Made by a program: the position numbers and the translations under genes. A stretch of DNA of 64,000 bases, taken from positions 62,001-126,000 of the forward strand of contig NZ_LXRG01000065.1 in assembly GCF_001651035.1 (NCBI RefSeq), written 5' to 3'. The number at the start of each line of letters is the position of its first letter. Position 1 is the stretch's first letter. Below the pieces are notes generated by a model that saw nothing but the letters and a program-made list of their open reading frames with translations, was not told where the DNA came from and made no database searches. This DNA is from Halomonas sp. ALS9. GTDB lineage: Bacteria; Pseudomonadota; Gammaproteobacteria; Pseudomonadales; Halomonadaceae. This document shows, piece after piece, positions 45,764-54,649 of this stretch.

Positions 45764-47254
45764 CTAGCGCCGCCAGAACATCGGAGTGAGCAGCACCACG
45801 ACGGTGAGTATTTCTAATCGGCCCATCAGCATGCCAATGCATAACAGCCACTTCGCCGCGTCGGGTAGCGAGGCAAAGTTACCTGCGGGGCCGATGATAT
45901 CGCCTAACCCCGGCCCCACATTAGTGACCGCCGTAGCGGCTCCGGAAAGGGCGGTGACTAAGTCCAATCCCAAGGCTGAAAGGCTTAGCGCCAGAGCTGC
46001 TATGGTGATAAAGAAGAAGAAAGAGAAGGCCACCACGCTGCGCGAAATATCGCTGGTGACCGGCTGCTGGTTATAGCGCGTAGTAAACACGCCATTGGCA
46101 TGGATGAGATACCGCAACTGGTTAAGCAGCATCAAAGAGGCAATTTGAAACCGGAATATCTTCATCCCGCCACTGGTTGAACCGCTGCAACCGCCGACAA
46201 AGGTAAGGTAGAAAAAAGCCACCACCGGCAGCGACCCCCACTGGGTGTAGTCATCAGACGCATAGCCCGTGGTGGTCACCACTGAAATGATGTTAAAGGT
46301 GACGTGGGTAAGCGATTCAAACCAATTGTCGCCCTGGATGATGCGCCAGACACTGAGTAACAAAACCGCCGCCATCAGAAGCTTTAACAGCCCGAGTACC
46401 TGCTGATCTTTCCATAGCGCACTGTGCGATCCGCGTAAAAAACGGATATACAGCACAAAGGGAAGCGCGCCGCTGAGCATAAAAAAGCTGGCCATCCAGA
46501 GTAACCACGGCTGCTCGCTATAGGCGCCAAAGGAGGCATCAGAATTGGCAAAACCGCCGGTGGAAAGCGAGGTCATGCCGTGTACGGTGGCGTCCAGTAG
46601 CGTCATGCCGCCAAACCAATAGCTGCCAATGGCGACGAGTGTAAGACTGACATAGATCGTTAGCGTCGCTTTAGCGATACCGCCAGTGCGTGGCATGACT
46701 TTATCCGACCAGTCAGATGACTCAGTATGAAACAAACGCATACCGCCGACTTTAAGAAACGGCAAAATGGCAATGCCCATCACGATAATGCCGATGCCGC
46801 CCATCCACTGCATCAGCCCTCGCCATAGCTTCAAGCCATCGGAAAAGTGCTCAATGCCGACCAGAATGGTAGACCCCGTCGTGGTAATCGCCGATACCGA
46901 TTCAAACACCGCATTGGTAAAGGTTAACTGAGGCGCACCAAGCACTAGTGGCAGACTGGCAAAACCGCTGATAGTGACCCAGCTGGCGGTGGTAAGAATA
47001 AACATCTGCCAAGGCTTTAGTTCCAGCGCTGCGCGATAGGTGAATAGCCAAGTCAGCGTCGCGGCGCCAAGTATCATCAAAATGGATATACCGAAGGCGA
47101 GCGCGTCAGGGTCTTGCTCGATCAGCAGCACAATGAAAGGCACCAGCATAAACAGCGCAAGCACAATCCAGAGAATCGAAATGATTTTAAAAACAGGCGC
47201 CCAGTGCCGATACACATCTCTGCTGCGATAAAACCATGGTGTGAATGGAGTCAT
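45764..47254 (-). CDS. trkH: TrkH potassium transporter
   Basis: Ion-conducting membrane subunit of Trk, 496 aa. The four pore repeats with their filter sequences are visible: AITTTGSTI, TSLSTGGFAN, SVVTTTGYASDD and TAVTNVGPGLGD, each with the filter glycine. The third membrane segment shows the flexible SGSTSGGMKIFRFQ loop that gates the pore. First gene of the operon trkH-kinase-regulator-trkA. Halomonas elongata carries both TrkH and TrkI; which one this is cannot be decided here, though linkage with trkA is what I recall for TrkH. Confidence 0.95.
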   Translation of the reverse strand: MTPFTPWFYRSRDVYRHWAPVFKIISILWIVLALFMLVPFIVLLIEQDPDALAFGISILMILGAATLTWLFTYRAALELKPWQMFILTTASWVTISGFASLPLVLGAPQLTFTNAVFESVSAITTTGSTILVGIEHFSDGLKLWRGLMQWMGGIGIIVMGIAILPFLKVGGMRLFHTESSDWSDKVMPRTGGIAKATLTIYVSLTLVAIGSYWFGGMTLLDATVHGMTSLSTGGFANSDASFGAYSEQPWLLWMASFFMLSGALPFVLYIRFLRGSHSALWKDQQVLGLLKLLMAAVLLLSVWRIIQGDNWFESLTHVTFNIISVVTTTGYASDDYTQWGSLPVVAFFYLTFVGGCSGSTSGGMKIFRFQIASLMLLNQLRYLIHANGVFTTRYNQQPVTSDISRSVVAFSFFFFITIAALALSLSALGLDLVTALSGAATAVTNVGPGLGDIIGPAGNFASLPDAAKWLLCIGMLMGRLEILTVVVLLTPMFWRR

Positions 47255-47340
47255 ATGCCCAGCTCGCCATTGAGTATTCTTAATATCCGCTATGACACCA
47301 TGAGCTTGTATAAAAAGTCTGTAAAAAAGCCGATTAAAAT

Positions 47341-47366
47341 AAAAACTCCCAGCGAGTTGCTGGGAG
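47341..47366 (-). terminator. Terminator between malG and trkH (minus strand)
   Basis: CTCCCAGC / GCTGGGAG stem with GAGTT loop; on the minus strand TTTTTATTTT follows. It lies upstream of trkH and 69 bp past the malG stop, so it ends the malEFG transcript. Confidence 0.85.
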
Positions 47367-47435
47367 CGGAGGAGTGCCTAGTAAGGAGCTATTTTGGTGA
47401 ATTCAGGATTTAACTGTTGGTATATTTAACTGCGT

Positions 47436-48326
47436 TTACCCTTTCACACCCCCTGCCGTTAAACCACCAATAATCCAGCGCTGGCAGATCAAAAACGCTA
47501 CGGTAATCGGTAGGCCGGAAAGCACGGCGGCAGCGGCAAAGTTGCCCCAGCGCTGGTTGTGGTCGGCAAGATACTGCTGAGCCCCGACAGCCAGGGTGAG
47601 TTTGTGCTCATCCACCAGCAACACCGAGGCCATGGGGTACTCCATAATGCTCATCACAAACGCCAGAATGAATACGACCATCAATATGGGGATGGAAAGC
47701 GGCAGCAAAATATAACGAAACGCCTGCCAAGTACTGGCTCCATCGACCATTGCGGCCTCTTCAAGCGACCCATCGATTGATTCGAAGTAGCCTTTGATTG
47801 TCCAGATATGCAGGGCCACTGCGCCCAAGGAAGCCACAATTAACGCGCCGTGAGTATTAATGCCTAACCAGCCCACAAACTGTCCTAGTCGATCAAATAG
47901 CGCGTAGAGTGCCACCAGCGAAAGCACTGCAGGGAACATCTGGAAAATCAGCATGCCTTTCAACAGCGGCTCCTTGCCCTTAAAGCGCATGCGGGCAAAG
48001 GCGTAGGCACTGGTGGTTGCTAACATAAGAATCAATACTGACGATACCACCGCCACTTTGATCGAGTTCCATAGCCACAGCAGCACCGGGAAGGGCGGCT
48101 GGACAATGCTGCCGTCTGGCCGCTCCCAGGGAATACCCAGCGCCAGCGACCAGTGCTCTAACGAGAAGCGCTCGGGTATCAAACTGCCCGAGGCAAAGTT
48201 GCCCTCACGGAACGAAATTGAAATTACCAGCAGCAGCGGAAACACGATCAGCGACACAAAGCCAATCAATGCCAAGTGTGCTCCCAGGCGGCGGGCGCCA
48301 ATCGAGCGGGGTTGAACCATCGCCAT
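47436..48326 (-). CDS. malG: Maltose ABC permease MalG
   Basis: Inner-membrane subunit, 296 aa (E. coli MalG 296). Six helices; EAA loop [20 protein letters not shown], and the C-terminal [13 protein letters not shown] 48326 has AGGAGG upstream; the open frame upstream is overlap with malF. Last gene of malEFG, 10 bp after malF. Works with MalF and, by inference, MalK at 36.6 kb. Confidence 0.93.
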   Translation of the reverse strand: MAMVQPRSIGARRLGAHLALIGFVSLIVFPLLLVISISFREGNFASGSLIPERFSLEHWSLALGIPWERPDGSIVQPPFPVLLWLWNSIKVAVVSSVLILMLATTSAYAFARMRFKGKEPLLKGMLIFQMFPAVLSLVALYALFDRLGQFVGWLGINTHGALIVASLGAVALHIWTIKGYFESIDGSLEEAAMVDGASTWQAFRYILLPLSIPILMVVFILAFVMSIMEYPMASVLLVDEHKLTLAVGAQQYLADHNQRWGNFAAAAVLSGLPITVAFLICQRWIIGGLTAGGVKG

Positions 48327-48336
48327 GAGAAACCTC

Positions 48337-49917
48337 CTAAACCTTAACCTTGGAAAGGCGCAAATTAAGCAGCGACATGCCCGCCACCAATAAGAAAATA
48401 AGCGTGGCGATAGCGGCTGCCAGCCCAAAGTTCTGTCCGGCATCCTGAAAAGCGATGCGATAGGTGTAACTGACTAATAGGTCGGTGGTACCCGCAGGGG
48501 TACTCGCGCCAAGAATATCCGGGTTGCCCCCAGTGAGTAGCGCAATCAGCACAAAGTTATTGAAGTTAAACGCAAATGCAGCAATCAGTAGTGGTGTGAG
48601 CGGTTTGATAATCAGCGGCAGCGTAATCTTGAACAGGTTGGTGAGCGGGCCGCCGCCGTCTACTGCAGAGGCTTCGTAGAGATCCTGAGGTATCGCCTGG
48701 ATTAACCCCATGCAGAGCAGCAACATATAGGGGTAACCCAGCCAAGTGTTGACGATCAGCAGCATGGAGCGTGCGAGCCACGGGTCAGTAAACCATTCAG
48801 GACGAATGCCAAACAGTGTATCTAAAATCATATTCACTTCGCCGAAGTGCTGATTAAACATGCCCTTGAAAATCAGTATCGAGATAAACGCAGGGACAGC
48901 GTAGGGCAGTATCAGCAGCGTGCGATAAATGGCTTTGCCTTTGAGCTGATCCCACTGCAACAGCGATGCCAGTACAAAACCGACGGCCAAGGTAAAGACC
49001 ACCGTTAGCGCAGCGAAAGCAAACGTCCATACAAAAATCTGCATAAACGGCCCGCGAATATCAGGGTCGGTAAAAATCTTTGCGTAGTGGGTAAAGCCGA
49101 CGTTTACCGGCCACCCCGGGGTAATCTGTTCGCCGTTGTCGGCGACAAAGAAACCGGTGGTTTGATCAGGTATCAGCACGCGGTCTTCGCGGCGGTCATA
49201 GAGCGAACCATCATCGCGGGTTTCGTAGCGGTTCACCATGGGGGCAAACTGGCGCAATCCCGCCATACGCAGCTCAGTACCCTCGGGTGTTAGTAGTCGA
49301 AGCCCTTGCAGCGAATCACGTGCCTGAATAATGGCACGCATGCCCAGGGGATCCTGAGCAGGTGTTGCATCGACAGATTGAATACCGATTTGGCGGGTTT
49401 CCTGGTTGGCAAGGTTGAGCGGAGAGGAAACAAAACGTTGAACCTTGTTTTCATGATCGTTTTCTCCGTCGCTCTGCAAATACAGTCGCACCAGCTCACC
49501 TTCCTGGTAGAGCGTTAGATCAAACGCCTTACCTTCCGCCTGATAAGTTTGGCTTAACAGCTGGCCGCGCACGCGCTCTTCAGAGAGCAGGTTGCTAGAG
49601 CTGTAGTTACTAAAGCTAATGCCAATGGTGTAAAGCAGCGGGAAAATAACAAACACCCCAAGTCCTGCGACGGCAGGAAAAATATAGCGATGGCTCATTA
49701 ACGTGCGTTTGGTAAATACAACGGCTAACGAACCACCCAGCACTAAAAAGAGCAGGGCAAACATCCACTGGCCGTTAAGGTGAAATGCCATCACCAGCCA
49801 TAAAAGCGCAATCACCAGAACAGCGATCACGCAGCGCAGGGCCCAGCGGGTGTAGCGTTCGGAGAGGTGACGAGAGCGGTGACGGGGAAGGCCGCGAGAC
49901 GCGTTGGTGGTATACAT
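48337..49917 (-). CDS. malF: Maltose ABC permease MalF
   Basis: Inner-membrane subunit, 526 aa, like the 514-aa E. coli MalF. Eight predicted helices and the large periplasmic P2 loop between helices 3 and 4 (about residues 115-275), the MalE-docking domain absent from the ThuF-type permease at 27.7 kb. EAA loop: [20 protein letters not shown]. The second operon gene, 93 bp after malE. P2 supports the E. coli-type maltose system. Confidence 0.95.
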   Translation of the reverse strand: MYTTNASRGLPRHRSRHLSERYTRWALRCVIAVLVIALLWLVMAFHLNGQWMFALLFLVLGGSLAVVFTKRTLMSHRYIFPAVAGLGVFVIFPLLYTIGISFSNYSSSNLLSEERVRGQLLSQTYQAEGKAFDLTLYQEGELVRLYLQSDGENDHENKVQRFVSSPLNLANQETRQIGIQSVDATPAQDPLGMRAIIQARDSLQGLRLLTPEGTELRMAGLRQFAPMVNRYETRDDGSLYDRREDRVLIPDQTTGFFVADNGEQITPGWPVNVGFTHYAKIFTDPDIRGPFMQIFVWTFAFAALTVVFTLAVGFVLASLLQWDQLKGKAIYRTLLILPYAVPAFISILIFKGMFNQHFGEVNMILDTLFGIRPEWFTDPWLARSMLLIVNTWLGYPYMLLLCMGLIQAIPQDLYEASAVDGGGPLTNLFKITLPLIIKPLTPLLIAAFAFNFNNFVLIALLTGGNPDILGASTPAGTTDLLVSYTYRIAFQDAGQNFGLAAAIATLIFLLVAGMSLLNLRLSKVKV

Positions 49918-50010
49918 GATGACTTCCTGAAAGCTGCTCGGCAGTCTGCGCCACCGAACAGTAAAGGCACAAAAAGAGCGTGGTAAGGAAAGAGGGTGGT
50001 AAAGATAGCG

Positions 50011-51198
50011 CTACTGGCGCATGCGCCGTGCCGCCGCATCCAACGCTTCTTGAGGCGATTGACGCCCGCTGCCGATGTTTTGCAGTGCCGGTTCCATGGC
50101 CGCCCAAAAGGCGCCCATCTCAGGAATATTGGGCATGGGCATGCCTACTTCCGCATTTTCCAGCGTGGCAGCAATGTTGGGATTGTCGGCAAGCTCAGCC
50201 TGATAGTTGATATGGGCTACCGCGCCCAGCGAGCCGTCGCTATTAAAGGTGCGCATGCCCGCTTCGCTGAGCAGGTAGTTCTCTAAAAACTCAACGGCGA
50301 GAAAGTCGTTCGGCGTGGCGGAGTTGATCATTGCTGTCATCACACCAAACATCGGTTTCGCTCGCTCGTCGCCCACCTTAGGCAGTAGTGCGACGCCGTA
50401 ATCAATCCCGCTACGCTCCAGATTAGGCCACGCCCAGGGGCCGCTGATCATGGTGGCGACTTCACCCTGGTTAAAGCGGGTATCCATCAGGTTGTAGTCG
50501 GTGCCGCGGGGCAGTACATCGCTTTCGATCAGCTCAACCAGCAGCTCTGCTCCCTGTAAGGCCCCGGCGTTGTTGACACCAATATCGCTAACGTCATAAC
50601 CGCTGTCGGTCTGTTTGAACGGGTAGCCGCCGTTGGCTGCCAGCAGTGTCCAGCCGTAGTATGGTTCGCTGTAATCAAACAGGATGGCCTTTTTGCCCTC
50701 TTGGGAAAGCGTCTGGTCTAGTTCCATTAGCTCGGCAAAGCTCTCCGGTGGTGTGTCCACCAGTGCTTTGTTGTAAATGAGCCCGAGGGATTCGACTGAA
50801 ATTGGGTAGCCGTAGGTTTCGCCATTCCAAAGTGCAGCCTCCCAGGTAAAATCGTAAAACGCCGCGCGGAAAGTGTCACTAGGCGCTACCTGTTTTAATA
50901 GGCCGCTTTGTGCCCACTCGCCCATGCGGTCGTGGGCCCAAATCACGATATCTGGCCCCTGGCCACTGCCCGCCGCCTGTTGGAAACGATCAGTCAGGTT
51001 ATCTGGGAAGACCACTTCAACTTCAATGCCGGTATCTTCGAGGAACTGCTCGGCCACGAGCTGAATGCCTTCCTGGCCTTTGTTATCGCCCATCCAGATG
51101 GTTAACCGATTATCTTCAAAGGCGAAGGCGGGCAAGGTAGCGCTGGCAGCCAGCGTGGCGGAGAGTAGGGGTCTGATAACATAGCGTAGTGATGCCAT
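50011..51198 (-). CDS. malE: Maltose/maltodextrin-binding protein MalE
   Basis: Periplasmic binding protein, 395 aa precursor (E. coli MalE 396). Signal peptide with cleavage after LPAFA (residue 26). Key segments as in MalE: LTIWMGDNKGQEGIQ, GQGPDIVIWAHDRMGEWAQSGL, YGYPISVESLGLIYNK, and GPWAWPNLERSGIDYGVALLP; several of the aromatic sugar-contact residues (Trp/Tyr) are in place. First gene of malEFG. A 13-bp direct repeat lies in its leader and two MalT-like boxes lie 93-162 bp upstream. More acidic than the E. coli protein. Confidence 0.95.
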   Translation of the reverse strand: MASLRYVIRPLLSATLAASATLPAFAFEDNRLTIWMGDNKGQEGIQLVAEQFLEDTGIEVEVVFPDNLTDRFQQAAGSGQGPDIVIWAHDRMGEWAQSGLLKQVAPSDTFRAAFYDFTWEAALWNGETYGYPISVESLGLIYNKALVDTPPESFAELMELDQTLSQEGKKAILFDYSEPYYGWTLLAANGGYPFKQTDSGYDVSDIGVNNAGALQGAELLVELIESDVLPRGTDYNLMDTRFNQGEVATMISGPWAWPNLERSGIDYGVALLPKVGDERAKPMFGVMTAMINSATPNDFLAVEFLENYLLSEAGMRTFNSDGSLGAVAHINYQAELADNPNIAATLENAEVGMPMPNIPEMGAFWAAMEPALQNIGSGRQSPQEALDAAARRMRQ

Positions 51199-51217
51199 TA
51201 AATAATAGCCTCGTTGT

Positions 51218-51247
51218 TGTTGTGGTCATTTTGGTGTTGTGGTCATT
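51218..51247. repeat. 13-bp direct repeat in the malE leader
   Basis: TGTTGTGGTCATT at 51218-51230 and again at 51235-51247 (17-base period), 20-49 bp before the malE start codon. Could be slipped duplication or a binding site. Confidence 0.8.
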
Positions 51248-51290
51248 GATGTATCAACTTCCGCAGCGTGGCCAATTCTGCTCAAGGCTG

Positions 51291-51360
51291 CCTCCTCCTT
51301 AGGGGGCGTAGTAGTGGCGTATGTGAAAGGCGTAGAGTAAAAGTGGAAAATGGCATGAGG
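51291..51360. promoter_or_regulatory. Two MalT-box-like sequences upstream of malE
   Basis: Minus strand AAGGAGGAGG (51291-51300) and plus strand TGGCATGAGG (51351-51360) each match the E. coli MalT box GGGGAKGAGG at 8 of 10 positions. Position fits activation of malE by the MalT at 32.0 kb; the match is short and could be chance. Confidence 0.35.
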
Positions 51361-51404
51361 GGGAAGCGGAGTGTGCGTTGAAAGCGCAGCAGGCATGGTT
51401 ATTT

Positions 51405-51474
51405 TGTAGTAAAATTACACGAAATATTGCGTATAATGCCCCCTTTACGGTAGATTTTAGGTAATCTAACTACA
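51405..51474 (+). promoter_or_regulatory. zwf promoter with two HexR-like sites
   Basis: TGTAGTAAAATTACA (51405-51419) fits TGTAR-N5-YTACA exactly; GGTAATCTAACTACA (51460-51474) fits with one change. Between them is TATAAT at 51432-51437, the likely -10 box, so one site would cover the -35 region and the other the early transcript. zwf starts at 51505. Confidence 0.6.
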
Positions 51475-51504
51475 TTAGATGCCTAATTATAAATAGGAGC
51501 GACG

Positions 51505-53010
51505 ATGAGCCAGTCCACTGCTTCCCAAGGTGCACCGCTGGGCGATCCGAATCACGCTATTGATTTAGCGCTGTTTGGGGCGCTGGGTGATCTTGCCATG
51601 CGTAAGTTATTTCCTGCCTTATACCATCTTGATCGCGAAGGCTTGATGCCAGAAAGTACGCGCATTATGGGGCTGGCTCGCCATGAGCACGACGCAGCGT
51701 CATTTCGCAAAATGGTTAACGATGCGCTGCAAAAACGGCTAAAAAGTAACGAGCAGGATAAGCAGAGCCTTGAACGTTTTCTTGCCCGCTTGGATTACTT
51801 AAAACTAGATTTCTCCAGCGTTGAAGGGTACGACGCTATTCGTCAGTGGCGTAAAGGCTCACCGCGCCCCATGGTGGTTTATCTCTCCGTTGGTGCGCCC
51901 ATTTATGGCGATATCTGCCGTCACTTGCAGGCCAGTAAAAGTCTGGATGATGAGTCCCGCGTGGTGGTTGAAAAACCCATCGGCTACGACCTGCACTCAT
52001 CCATTGAAATTAACGACGCCATCGGTCAAGTGTTCCCTGAATCGCGGATTTACCGTATCGACCACTATTTGGGCAAAGAGACTGTCCAAAACCTGATTGC
52101 GCTACGTTTTGCCAACCCGCTGTTCGGCACCCAGTGGAACCAGAACAATATCTCCCACGTGGAGATTACCGTTGCCGAAAAAGTCGGCATCGAAGGGCGC
52201 TGGGGATATTTCGATGAGGCAGGCCAGCTGCGCGATATGGTGCAAAACCACTTGCTGCAACTACTGTGCTTAATCGCTATGGATCCGCCCTCGAATCTAG
52301 ATGCCGATGCCATTCGCGATGAGAAAGTGAAGGTGCTTAAAGCGCTCAAGCCCTTTGTGGGCGAAGCGCTTGGCCGCGATGTGGTGCGCGGCCAATATAT
52401 TGCCGGTACTAGTGACGGCCAGTCGGTGCCGGGTTACCTGGAAGAAGAGGGCGCCAACACCCAGAGCCAGACCGAAACCTTTGTGGCCATGAAAACCGAA
52501 GTGGCTAACTGGCGCTGGGCGGGCGTGCCGTTTTATCTGCGCACCGGCAAGCGCATGCCGGATAAGCTCTCGCAGATCGTCATTCACTTCCGCCAGCAGC
52601 CGCACTATATCTTCGATCCGGATCAGCGCGGCATCGCCTCGAATAAGCTGATTATTCGCCTGCAGCCGGAAGAGGGGATCGCTCTGCAGGTGTTGACCAA
52701 AGATAGCGGCTTGGATAAAGGCATGCGCCTACGCCCCGGCCCGCTGCATTTGGACTTCAACAATGCATTTCCCAAATCGCGGATACCTGATGCCTACGAG
52801 CGACTGCTGCTTGAAGTTATGAAAGGTCAGCAATATCTGTTTGTCCGCCGCGATGAAATCGAACACGCCTGGCGTTGGTGCGACCAGCTTATTGACGGCT
52901 GGAAAAAACGCGACACGCCGCCGCGCCGCTACCCGGCAGGCTCTTGGGGCCCGGTCGCCTCTATTGCCATGATTACCCAGGATGGCCGCAGCTGGTACGA
53001 GGATTATTGA
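51505..53010 (+). CDS. zwf: Glucose-6-phosphate 1-dehydrogenase
   Basis: First enzyme of the Entner-Doudoroff and pentose phosphate routes: oxidises glucose 6-phosphate to 6-phosphogluconolactone, making NADPH or NADH. 501 aa. Rossmann region [19 protein letters not shown] (22-40), VVEKPIG (154-160), and the active-site signature RIDHYLGKE (184-192) with catalytic His and Lys. TAGGAGCG precedes ATG 51505. First gene of zwf-pgl-eda, one base before pgl. The promoter carries HexR-like sites. Confidence 0.97.
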   Translation: MSQSTASQGAPLGDPNHAIDLALFGALGDLAMRKLFPALYHLDREGLMPESTRIMGLARHEHDAASFRKMVNDALQKRLKSNEQDKQSLERFLARLDYLKLDFSSVEGYDAIRQWRKGSPRPMVVYLSVGAPIYGDICRHLQASKSLDDESRVVVEKPIGYDLHSSIEINDAIGQVFPESRIYRIDHYLGKETVQNLIALRFANPLFGTQWNQNNISHVEITVAEKVGIEGRWGYFDEAGQLRDMVQNHLLQLLCLIAMDPPSNLDADAIRDEKVKVLKALKPFVGEALGRDVVRGQYIAGTSDGQSVPGYLEEEGANTQSQTETFVAMKTEVANWRWAGVPFYLRTGKRMPDKLSQIVIHFRQQPHYIFDPDQRGIASNKLIIRLQPEEGIALQVLTKDSGLDKGMRLRPGPLHLDFNNAFPKSRIPDAYERLLLEVMKGQQYLFVRRDEIEHAWRWCDQLIDGWKKRDTPPRRYPAGSWGPVASIAMITQDGRSWYEDY

Positions 53011-53011
53011 T

Positions 53012-53677
53012 ATGAGTCAAGCACGTCAACAGTTGGCCGAGCAGCTTGCCGAAGCCGTTTTTCAGGCGCTGCACGACGACTTAAACCATCAAGAGCGCGT
53101 CCTGCTGGTGGTTTCAGGAGGTTCCACCCCGGTGCCTTTCTTTAAGGCGTTGGCGGCCAAACCGCTACCCTGGGAGCGCATTGACGTGACGCTTGCCGAC
53201 GAGCGCTGGGTAGATGAGCAGAGCAGTGATAGCAACGCCAAGTTGGTGCGTGAGCATCTCCTTCAGGGCAAAGCAGGAGCGGCCACTTTTATACCGTTAA
53301 CTTGCGGTGCAGCCACCCCCGAAGAGGGCGTAGATGAAGTGGCCAGGCAAGCGGAATCACTGGCGTGGCCTGCCAGCGTGGTGATTTTAGGTATGGGGGG
53401 GGATGGCCACACCGCATCACTGTTTCCCGATAGTCCTGAACTGACCCTGGCGCTCGCCACGGACGAATTGTTAGTGGCGGTAAGAACGCCTAGTCAGCCG
53501 CAGCCACGGATTACCTTTTCGGCCGACCGCCTGCATCAGGCGCGGCGGCATATTCTGCATATTACCGGTGATGATAAACGCGCCGTATTGGCCAAGGCAT
53601 TAAACGGCGACGATGTCCGTCAGTTGCCTATTCGTGCTTTCTTAACCTGCCCACTGGCCATTTATTGGGCGCCTTGA
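53012..53677 (+). CDS. pgl: 6-phosphogluconolactonase
   Basis: Hydrolyses 6-phosphogluconolactone to 6-phosphogluconate. 221 aa, the DevB/SOL family. Seen: LLVVSGGSTPVPFF (about 31-44), VTLADERWVDEQSSDSN, and ILGMGGDGHTASLFPDSPEL, which hold the phosphate site and the catalytic His. The ATG at 53012 is one base after the zwf stop codon and reads GAGG inside zwf as its ribosome site; an earlier in-frame start overlaps zwf and is less likely. Confidence 0.95.
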   Translation: MSQARQQLAEQLAEAVFQALHDDLNHQERVLLVVSGGSTPVPFFKALAAKPLPWERIDVTLADERWVDEQSSDSNAKLVREHLLQGKAGAATFIPLTCGAATPEEGVDEVARQAESLAWPASVVILGMGGDGHTASLFPDSPELTLALATDELLVAVRTPSQPQPRITFSADRLHQARRHILHITGDDKRAVLAKALNGDDVRQLPIRAFLTCPLAIYWAP

Positions 53678-53722
53678 TCGTTTGCTGGCTTAGCCAATAA
53701 TAAGTTGCTTGGAGACTCACTA

Positions 53723-54385
53723 ATGACTATCGATAAACAGTTACCTTCTACCCGTACCGCAGAGCTGGATAGCATCTGCTTGAAAGCCGAAGTGATTCCG
53801 GTCATCACCATTGAGCGCTTGGAAGACGCAGTGCCGTTAGGGCGCGCTCTGGTGGAAGGCGGCTTAACCGTGCTGGAGATTACCCTGCGCACCGATTGCG
53901 CCCTGGACGCCATCAAGCGCATGAAAGAAGCGCTGCCGGGCGCCAGCATTGGGGTGGGTACCGTGTTAACACCCGCACAATATCGCCAAGCCGAGCAGGT
54001 AGGCGCTGATTTCGTTGTCACGCCGGGCGCAACGGAGGCCCTTTATCGCTATGGCGTGGAAAGCCCAGTGCCGATGCTGCCAGGCGTATCGACCATTTCT
54101 GAGCTGATGACCGGCTGGCAGTATGGCTATCGTCGGTTTAAGTTCTTCCCGGCGGAATCCAGCGGTGGTGCCAATGCCATCAAAGCATTTGGCGCGCCGA
54201 TCCCTGAAGCACGCTTCTGTCCTACCGGCGGCATTACCGTTGACAATGCAGACTCTTATCTGTCCCTGCCGAACGTGATGTGTGTAGGTGGCTCCTGGTT
54301 GACGCCGAAAGCGATGGTGGAAGCCGAAGATTGGAACGGCATTCGTGAACTGGCCCGTCAATCGGCGGAGCGCTTTCATCACTAA
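53723..54385 (+). CDS. eda: KDPG aldolase
   Basis: Splits 2-keto-3-deoxy-6-phosphogluconate into pyruvate and glyceraldehyde 3-phosphate, the last Entner-Doudoroff step; also used for 4-hydroxy-2-oxoglutarate. 220 aa class I aldolase: catalytic Glu52 in LEITLR and Schiff-base Lys140 in FKFFPAE, with CPTGGIT near residue 175. ATG 53723 has TTGGAGAC upstream. Last gene of zwf-pgl-eda, followed by a terminator. edd is not in the window. Confidence 0.97.
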   Translation: MTIDKQLPSTRTAELDSICLKAEVIPVITIERLEDAVPLGRALVEGGLTVLEITLRTDCALDAIKRMKEALPGASIGVGTVLTPAQYRQAEQVGADFVVTPGATEALYRYGVESPVPMLPGVSTISELMTGWQYGYRRFKFFPAESSGGANAIKAFGAPIPEARFCPTGGITVDNADSYLSLPNVMCVGGSWLTPKAMVEAEDWNGIRELARQSAERFHH

Positions 54386-54441
54386 ACAGGCATTACCGAA
54401 TAGGCATCCATAAGCAACCTATTGAAGATTACGTAAATGCT

Positions 54442-54482
54442 GGCCCTAGTTATGGTTTTTAACCATTGCTAGGGTTTTTTTA
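54442..54482 (+). terminator. Terminator after eda
   Basis: CCCTAG...CTAGGG outer and ATGGTT...AACCAT inner stems, then seven T. About 57 bp past the eda stop codon. Confidence 0.88.
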
Positions 54483-54649
54483 TAGCGAAATTTTGTCATT
54501 CGCGTATCGTAGCCGCCTGCGTACGACCAAAGACGTATAACGGGCTATATTCAGCTCAACTAAAATGACGGCACGATTTGTCTGACATTTCGCTATACGC
54601 GCATACAGTAACGTGCGTGCCACTTACAATGATCATGAGGTGAGTCAAA

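Noticed and set aside
53723..54385. Complete Entner-Doudoroff operon
   Set aside because: zwf, pgl and eda are present but edd (dehydratase) and glk are not in the window.
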